Below, piece after piece: positions 57,875 through 64,000 of a stretch of 64,000 nt of DNA. Source of the stretch: Lamellibrachia satsuma (taxonomy: Eukaryota; Annelida; Polychaeta; Sabellida; Siboglinidae); assembly GCA_033239005.1 (NCBI GenBank), contig BSQZ01000030.1:372001-436000 (forward strand), written 5' to 3'. A model generated the notes under the pieces. It did no database searches and was not told where the DNA came from. It saw nothing but the letters and a program-made list of their open reading frames with translations. Positions within the stretch are counted from its first letter, which is position 1. Each line of letters opens with the position of its first letter. Made by a program: the position numbers and the translations under genes.

Positions 57875-60800
57875 CTGAAGTATAGGAAGTATGTTAGGCA
57901 TTACTATGGTTGTTTTCCTCATGTCATGTTCATTATTTGAATAGATGCTATCGAAAGTAGCATACTTTTAACTGCCAGGTGACAGATACGAATGAAAGAA
58001 AGTCATCCTGGCAGAAATTTTGGCAAAATCTTCACAAAATGCATTCCTCTGATGTCTTAGAAGATGTAGCACACAGCTCGTTGGTTAAGATTAAATGTAT
58101 TATATCTCTATGTATGAGTGGGTCACATCATTTAATCACACACAAAAAACTGTGTATATGTTCCAAGATGAGCTCGATCGAGTCAACATTATTCAAATCA
58201 GAGAGACCAACTTGTTTGCGTTCTGATGCTACCACTGTGATTTTTTTTTTAATATCAGTAATTGTTATTACAGCATATTCTTTGCAGACACAGTAATTTG
58301 TTAAATATTTGCGAACTAGGATTGGGCACGTATTGTTGTGGACACAAGATTGTTCTACAAAATGATTATTGACAAAAGTAGTGTTATATTATCCACTAGA
58401 GGCATCATGGCTTATTTCAGGTGGCCTACATTGGAGAAACATGTGTAGTAGTGTCACTTCAATAATATGTATATGTACCTACTGTATAATATTTCAAAAG
58501 GTTGACACAAATTAATCAAGGTGGAACATCTATTAAGTACAGACGTCATTTACAATTTCTTGGCAGAGTTTCAAAATGTAGCTAATTTTAAATTCATATA
58601 ATTCTGATTTTTATTTTGTCCAGTTTATGGATATTTTCAGACCAGCTGCTAAATAGACTATGAACCAGTTTGCTCCAGCACACATCATAAGTGTTCTTTT
58701 GGCATTAAATGAAAACATTATTTTGCCCACGGAATAAACAAATTAAAGGTGCTTAATCAATTAAATTTTTTGCTAGTCTCATTTATTTCAAATTAATTTA
58801 GTAAAAACCAAACCTACCTAGTATCAACTGTAACATGCTAGCTCGTTTATGTAACTTTTGTGAAATCATCAGACAAACTATTAAATTAGTTAATGCTTGT
58901 TCAAGCATTAACTGAAGTGAAAATTTAAATGCTGAAAAATCATGATTTTCTTCCTTGGTGAAATTTTGTAACTTTGTAATGTGATCGGCGGAGGAAGGAG
59001 GTCACGCCCATGATCAGCATTGACCTACAGTGTTTACCACTTTGGATATCCACTATCAGCAGTTGGGTATAGAGTTGTCATTGCCATAGTACATGATATA
59101 ACATGATTTAACAATAAAGATAACCAGACTGCACGTTTAATGATGTGCACCTATGGGAATCAGGTGTTTTCTGAACGACTGTAGCAGACTTACTGGATCG
59201 GGCACCCACGAGGAGCCAGCGACTAGCATGTCCAGCATGTTACCAACAGCAACGGTCAGTAGCCACGCTGCTTGTAAGACGGACTTCATGCTCGCTGGCG
59301 ACTGTCAAACAAAGCACCACTTCATAGTATTCATGTGCCGATGCTGAAATCTGAATTATCTTGATAAGAGAAGTTAACCCAAATTACTAATACGTCTTCA
59401 TGGGCCAGATTCCAGCTGAAGGTCATCAGGTGCAAAGATATTATCTTAGCCCAGCCTTATGTTTATTTAATTAATTTATTTAACATGTGTTAATTAGTAC
59501 CAATCGTACACAACTTGTGTATAGAATAGTGCATATGGTAACTCAGCACAAACCTACTTAGTTACTATGCACTAAAACATGAACAAACCTTACACTACAA
59601 TTAGACTAAAACTCTACAACAGTACAGCGATAGTTATGTTACTTTGATAAAATCTGAATCGTTATTTTGCCCAGGATTGGCAAAATTTAACATGGTCAAA
59701 ATAACTGACATGTCCCCAAGTGTTCACTGACCTGGGAGTATGCAAACTGTAGTCCTGAAATGGAGAAGAGAATCTCCCCAATTGTGATGGTGAAGTACTG
59801 AGGGATCTGGTATAGCATCGAGAGTTTGGCAGAAGGTGTGTTGACAAACTGTACGGCATCCAGCTGGGACAGATCAGAGACAATGTGCACCAACATCCAT
59901 AGCGTTGCATGTAACGGTTATACAAAGATAAAGGTTCTCATACAGCACTGCATCCAGTCCTTGGTACCATTCAAAGCACTTGACACTCCACCCCTGGCAG
60001 ACCTGTTCATTCCAACACCAACGGAACTTCTCTGGGAAGCATTCAGCCACACTGCAATTACTGTATGAGGATTATTCTTTCACACACACATATATCTACC
60101 ACTGCCTATGGCCAAGCACTCACTTACACGGCCAAGTGTACGTAGGCAATGTGAAGTGATCAAAATTGCCCAAGCTTTGAAACAACGAGAGGAATCAAAC
60201 CCTGGTCCTGTCGATTGAGTCTGATGATCCAAACAAAAATATACAAAGTGATTCTCATTGGTGTAAAACTGTCTCCTTGATTCATTTAGCTCATCGTGAA
60301 TCAGGTTCAAATTTGTAGTGCATGAATAGTTAGTAATATGCACAGTCAGTTTAATAAGGGTGCATTCTTTTGAATCATTGTAAGAATTGACTCATCATGA
60401 GATTGGGCAACTTGCAACAGAGTGAATAACTATTGTCACAATGTACTGAGGTGGAGACACTTGCAACAGTGTGAATAGCTATTGCTATAATGTACTGAGG
60501 CAGAGACACTTGCTACAGTGTTAATAGCTATTGCTATAATGTACCAAGGTGGAGACACTAGCAACAGTGTGAATAGCAATTGCTATAATGTACTGAGGCG
60601 GAGACACTTGTTACAGTGTTAATAGCTATTGCTATAATGTACCAAGGTGGAGACACTTGCAACAGTGTGAATAGCTATTGCTATAACGTACCAAGGTGGA
60701 GACACTTGCAACAGTGTGAATAGCTATTGCTATAATGTACTGAGGTGGAGACACTTGTTACAGTATTAATAGCTATTGCTATAATGTACCAAGGTGGAGA

Positions 60801-61558
60801 CACTTGCAACAGTGTGAATAGCTATTGCTATAACGTACCAAGGTGGAGACACTTGCAACAGTGTGAATAGCTATTGCTATAACGTACTGAGGTGGAGACA
60901 CTTGCAACAGTGTGAATAGCTATTGCTATAATGTACTGAGGTGGAGACACTTGCAACAGTGTGAATAGCTATTGCTATAACGTACCAAGGTGGAGACACT
61001 TGAAACGGTGTGAATAGCTATTGCTATAATGTACCGAGGTGGAGACACTTGCAACAGTGTGAATAGCTATTGCTATAATGTACCGAGGTGGAGACACTTG
61101 CAACATTGTGAATAGCTATTGCTATAATGTACTGAGGTGGAGACACTTCTCACATTTTTCTCCCACCTAGTCAAAAATAATTCAATAGTTTGTCCAATGA
61201 TTTCTTCAAACCTAATTTGCACAAATGGATATTAGGTAGATTTGTTTATTGTGAAATGGTTCTAAAACGAGACAATGGAAAAATTTTATTGGGGAAGGAT
61301 CTTTAACAAAAGTGACTGTGTAATTAAATTTGAGTGAATCCCAGATACTTTAGCATATCTATTTGATGAACACAGTGCACTAATGGTATTATGTATTTAT
61401 AGTCGTGTAACAAGACTGTCACTGGAGGTGAGCGAGACGTACAAACCTTGTGTGTGTCTAAGATATTTGGATGCACTATTATTGTGTAGACACCGCCGCT
61501 TTTCACTACAAGTTCTTCAGAACTGATCTGGTTACTGTTCTCCTCCAGCATTCTGTAC
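57686..61558 (-). CDS. SLC15A: SLC15/PepT oligopeptide transporter, partial gene (last four exons)
   Basis: Minus-strand exons 61447-61558, 59732-59863, 59194-59301 and 57686-57874 splice in frame into the C-terminal 179 residues of a proton-coupled di/tripeptide transporter of the POT/PTR2 family. All internal introns are phase 0 with GT-AG ends. The family signature block is unmistakable: YQIPQYFTITIGEILFSISG, then LQFAYSQ, SPASMKSVLQAAWLLTVAVG and a final helix ending in FSLMAYFYKYV. The spacing from the loop strand VYTIIVH to QIPQYF fits the family, so no exon is missing among these four. The protein would sit in the plasma membrane and import short peptides with protons. The first ten helices and start lie outside the window, beyond a retrotransposon. 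Whether it is closer to SLC15A1, A2 or a lineage-specific paralogue cannot be told from this part. Confidence 0.93.
57875..59193 (-). other. SLC15 intron with a dispersed repeat copy
   Basis: The intron between the last two coding exons holds at 58740-58915 a plus-oriented copy of the dispersed repeat with one unamplified CTAGTATCAACTGTAACATG segment and GAAATCATCAGACAAACTAT. Nothing else is recognised. Confidence 0.7.
58740..58915 (+). mobile_element. Dispersed repeat copy in SLC15 intron
   Basis: Landmarks in order: AAGGTGCTTAATCAATTAAA, CTAGTATCAACTGTAACATG, CTAGCTCGTTTATGTAAC, GAAATCATCAGACAAACTAT. Confidence 0.75.
59194..59301 (-). CDS. SLC15A: SLC15 exon: transmembrane helix 11
   Basis: The acceptor is TTTGTTTGACAG and the donor CCA followed by GTAAGT. 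It encodes 36 residues, SPASMKSVLQAAWLLTVAVG, NMLDMLVAGSSWVPDP. The SxxSMKSVLQAxWLLTVAxGN pattern is diagnostic of animal PepT proteins. Confidence 0.95.
59732..59863 (-). CDS. SLC15A: SLC15 exon: transmembrane helix 10
   Basis: The acceptor follows a pyrimidine-rich tract ending CTGTCCCAG (AG at 59865-59864) and the donor is CAG followed by GTCAGT. The 44 residues start LDAVQFVNTP and include LYQIPQYFTITIGEILFSIS then GLQFAYSQ, the most conserved block of the family. Phase 0 at both ends. Confidence 0.95.
59905..60225 (-). mobile_element. tRNA-derived SINE (family A) in SLC15 intron
   Basis: In minus orientation: a B-box-like GGGTTTGATTCC, GTTTCAAAGCTTGGGCAATT, TAATTGCAGTGTGGCTGAAT, GCTTCCCAGAGAAGTTCCG, and tail AGGTCTGCCAGGGGTGGAGT. 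The tail has a single copy of the unit that is amplified at 13600-14135. Confidence 0.85.
60395..61148. repeat. 49-bp minisatellite in SLC15 intron, about 15 copies
   Basis: The unit contains GGTGGAGACACTTGCAACAG, TGTGAATAGCTATTGCTATA and ATGTACTGA or ACGTACCAA. Two variant classes alternate in blocks. Confidence 0.95.
61150..61315 (-). mobile_element. Dispersed repeat copy adjoining the 49-bp array
   Basis: AATTCAATAGTTTGTCCAAT, GATTTCTTCAAACCTAATTT, GCACAAATGGATATTAGG and AAACGAGACAATGGAAAA match the copies at 24165 and 35460 in order and orientation; the element has lost its GCTAGCATG segment. Confidence 0.7.
61447..61558 (-). CDS. SLC15A: SLC15 exon: end of large extracellular loop
   Basis: After an acceptor TTGTTTTGTAG (AG at 61560-61559) 112 bases encode one split codon plus 37 residues, YRMLEENSNQ to LDTHK, including the beta-strand-like VKSGGVYTIIVHPN. 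The donor is AAG followed by GTTTGT at 61446. In animal PepT proteins the loop between helices 9 and 10 ends with this type of YT-IV strand. Confidence 0.85.
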
Positions 61559-61734
61559 CTACAAAACAACTAGGTGAACACATACTAGCAACATAACGAC
61601 AAATATTAAGGGAATTTTGATCTTATTACTATATTTCACTATTGTACCCTAAATGCGTCTGATTTAATGTCAGATGTACAAGGGTGATGTCTGCCACAAG
61701 GGTGACGTCTGCCACAAGAATGCGCAACCACCCC

Positions 61735-61830
61735 AGTAATACAGTCACCCTGGAACAATCCCAAAATATTTCCATAGTAATGAGTCCTGCTGATATGGTC
61801 ACCTCGCTATATAGGACCACAGTGCGAGAT
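61735..61830. mobile_element. Fragment of the pogo-like element family
   Basis: AGTAATACAGTCACCCTGGA, ACAATCCCAAAATATTTCCA and GGTCACCTCGCTAT correspond to 55740-55870 of the element at 55195. Confidence 0.6.
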
Positions 61831-61959
61831 GACCACAGTGCGAAATGACCACATTACACCGACGTTTAATTCTCCCAGAGTAGCTATGATCAGCAAGCTG
61901 TCCATCAAATAATAATTTATACATTATTATTATCATCAAACTCTGCCTGGAAAATACTC

Positions 61960-64000
61960 TTTGAGAATCTCCTGCCGGTCCAAAGCCCGGAAAAAAGAGG
62001 AGGGTTGGGCGTGGGGCCAGCGACCCCACCCCGTAAAAATAGCCCAGCTACGGAAAATGAATCAAGGGAGAAATCTGCACCGGGCGGTAGGAGAGAAGCA
62101 GTACAGGCAACTGGACTTATGAAGGATGGGGACCAAACCCGCAAGGAAGTCTTCACCCCGATGGCGGATCTCCTTACACCCAAAACTTTTATCAACATCG
62201 GATGCTGGAATGTGAGAACACTATATCAGACAGGAAGAAGAAAGACTGGCACAGGTTCTCCAGGAAATGCACCAATACAAAATCAGCCGTCTAGGTATCA
62301 TGGAGGCTAGATGGACTGGAGCTAGAAAACGACAACTGGCGACAGGAGACACCATACTGTGGTCAGGCAGAGAGGACAACCAGCATAGACAGGGAGTAGC
62401 CCTGATCATCCAGAAGGAGAAAGGTAACACTCTTCTTGAATGGAAACCAATAACTGAATGATTTCTTTATGCTAGATTTAAGTCCAGATTTATTAAACTC
62501 TCAGTGGTAACCTGTTACGCACCTACAGAGGAAGCAGAAAAAGAAGAAAAAGATAACTTCTATGACATTCTTCAGTCAATTTTGGAAGACATCCCCAAAC
62601 ATGACGTACTAGTGGTTCTTGGAGATTTCAATGCACGAGTTGGGAGACACAACACTAACAGGGAAAGGATCATGGGCAAATATGGGACAGGTACAATGAC
62701 TGATAACGGCAGCAGACTGTGTGACATATGTGAGGAGAATGACCTTGTGATTGGAGGGACACTCTTCCAACATAAGACAATACATAAGCTGACATGGAGA
62801 TCCCCAGACGGCAGAACTGAGAGTTAAATAGATCACATCCTTGTAAATGGAAAATGGAGACGCTCTCTACAAGACGTCAAAACAAGGAGACTAGCTGATG
62901 TTGGCAGCGACCACAACCTGTTGATAGGAAAACTTGCTCTGAAACTAAGAAAGGCAAAGACAGGAGGGAAGAAAGAGCGTTTTGATACCACCAAGCTACA
63001 AAACCCAGAAACCAAGCAACAGTTCACAATTGCTCTGAAGAACAGTTTTGGTGTTCTGCAGGAGGAAACAGAGATGACTATACACAGTTTCAACATGGCC
63101 ATAGAACTAGCAGGGAAAGCAGTGCTAGGCTACAGAAGAGCTAAGAAAGAGCAGTGGATTTCCCCATCAACTTGGGACAAAATAGACCAAAGGAAAGGAA
63201 TAAAAAAAAGCTGCTCACCACAAAGTCCCCAAGACTCAAAGAAAGACTTTCAAGAGAATACTCACAAAACGACAAATAAGTAAAACGGAGTACCAGAGTA
63301 GACAAACGCACTTACATTGAAAACTTCGCAGAAGACGCAGAAGCAGCAGCAAGAAGAAAGAATATGAAGTCACTCTACCAAATAACCAAGAAGCTGAAAG
63401 GAGATACAGGTCCAAACCAGAATCTCCCACTGAAAGATGCAGATGGAAAGATAATCACAGTTGAGAAAGAGAAGATAGAGCGATGGAAGGAGCATTTCCA
63501 ACAGGTTCTCAATCGTGCAGATCCACCCAGACTTGCAGACATCCCGGAGGCAGCAGATGACCTTGAAATCAACCTCGACCAAATCACAGAAGCAGAAGTC
63601 ACAGAAGCCATTAAAGCCCAGAAGAATGAAAAAGCACCAGGAAACGACAGCGTCTGTGTAGAAATGCTGAAAGCAGATGAACAAGAGACACCCAGAATCC
63701 TATGCCAGATCTTCCAGAGAATATGGGATGAAGAAGACACACCAGATGATTGGAAGACAGGCACAATTATCAAGCTACCAAAGAAGGGTGACTTGGGGAA
63801 CTGTAACAACTGGCGGGGCATAACCTTGTTATCAATGACATGCAAGATTTTCAGCCGCATAATCCTGAAGCCGCTACTGATACAATCCTCTGCCAGGAAC
63901 AAGCCGGATTCAGAAGAGGAAAGTCATGCATCGACCACTTTTTCACGCTACGGCAGATTTTGGAACAAAGCATGGAATGGAACAGTACGATCTACATTGC
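61960..64000 (+). mobile_element. Non-LTR retrotransposon (APE endonuclease + RT), degraded, runs off the window
   Basis: A GC-richer 5' region (from about 61960) precedes an ORF reading INIGCWNVRTLYQTG near 62195, then after a frameshift near 62235 RLAQVLQEMHQYKISRLGIM with ARWTGARKRQLA near 62320, CYAPTEEAEKEEKDNF near 62515, LVVLGDFNARVGRHNTNR near 62615, and ILVNGKWRRSLQDV with VGSDHNLLIGKL near 62840-62940. These are the blocks of an APE-type endonuclease, including the GDFNARVG and SDHNLL catalytic motifs. RT follows in another frame: KAPGNDSVCVEMLK near 63630, WKTGTIIKLPKKGDLGNCNN near 63755, WRGITLLSMTCKIFSRIIL near 63810. Stops at 62459-62461 and 62825-62827 and frameshifts near 62235, 63200 and 63870 inactivate it. 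It lies upstream of the SLC15 exons, presumably in an intron. The clade (RTE-like or L2-like) is uncertain. Confidence 0.92.

Overview
This window is eukaryotic nuclear DNA from an invertebrate animal. The sequence shows GT-AG introns, non-LTR retrotransposon and Penelope-like fragments, tRNA-derived SINEs, DNA-transposon derivatives and a very heavy load of mini- and microsatellites. A mollusc or another marine lophotrochozoan is my best guess, but the sequence alone does not settle the phylum. There is no bacterial gene organisation, no operon and no CRISPR array.

Only two host genes can be supported. (1) On the plus strand at 47557-50484 lies one uninterrupted 975-codon reading frame for a nuclear transcription factor with four adjacent C2H2 zinc fingers, a long Ser/Pro-rich N-terminal part and a Ser-rich tail. 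A splice acceptor ends at 47400, so at least one upstream non-coding exon exists; an 81-nt exon-like segment at 22599-22679 is a possible candidate. (2) On the minus strand at 57686-61558 are the last four coding exons of a proton-coupled oligopeptide transporter (SLC15/PepT family). They join in frame and give 179 residues covering the end of the large extracellular loop and transmembrane helices 10-12. The 5' exons lie beyond the window, past a non-LTR retrotransposon at about 62000-64000.

The rest is intergenic or intronic. 0-13 kb: retrotransposon fragments, a 1.5-kb complex satellite, a 26-bp minisatellite, an 18-bp minisatellite. 13-21 kb: a SINE whose tail has grown into a 24-bp minisatellite, then 15-, 32- and 52-bp arrays and TA microsatellites. 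21-37 kb: candidate exons, a SINE with an amplified tRNA-like head, a perfect-looking 78-bp palindrome, and arrays of 35, 22, 25, 18, 31 and 47 bp. 37-41 kb: a nested locus in which a deleted CR1/Jockey-like element interrupts a minisatellite and is itself interrupted by a rearranged Penelope-like element. 42-47 kb: a G-rich 34-bp array, a hAT-like element with an 8-bp target duplication, a small inverted-repeat element and a 74-bp array just before the zinc-finger gene. 55-57 kb: a pogo-like element containing its own 34-bp array, a 22-bp array, a SINE and a Penelope tail.

My rough hand estimate is that tandem arrays fill about a fifth of the window. The strongest theme is that several arrays visibly grew from segments of mobile elements whose unamplified copies are also in the window. 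I found no evidence for a new multi-gene system.
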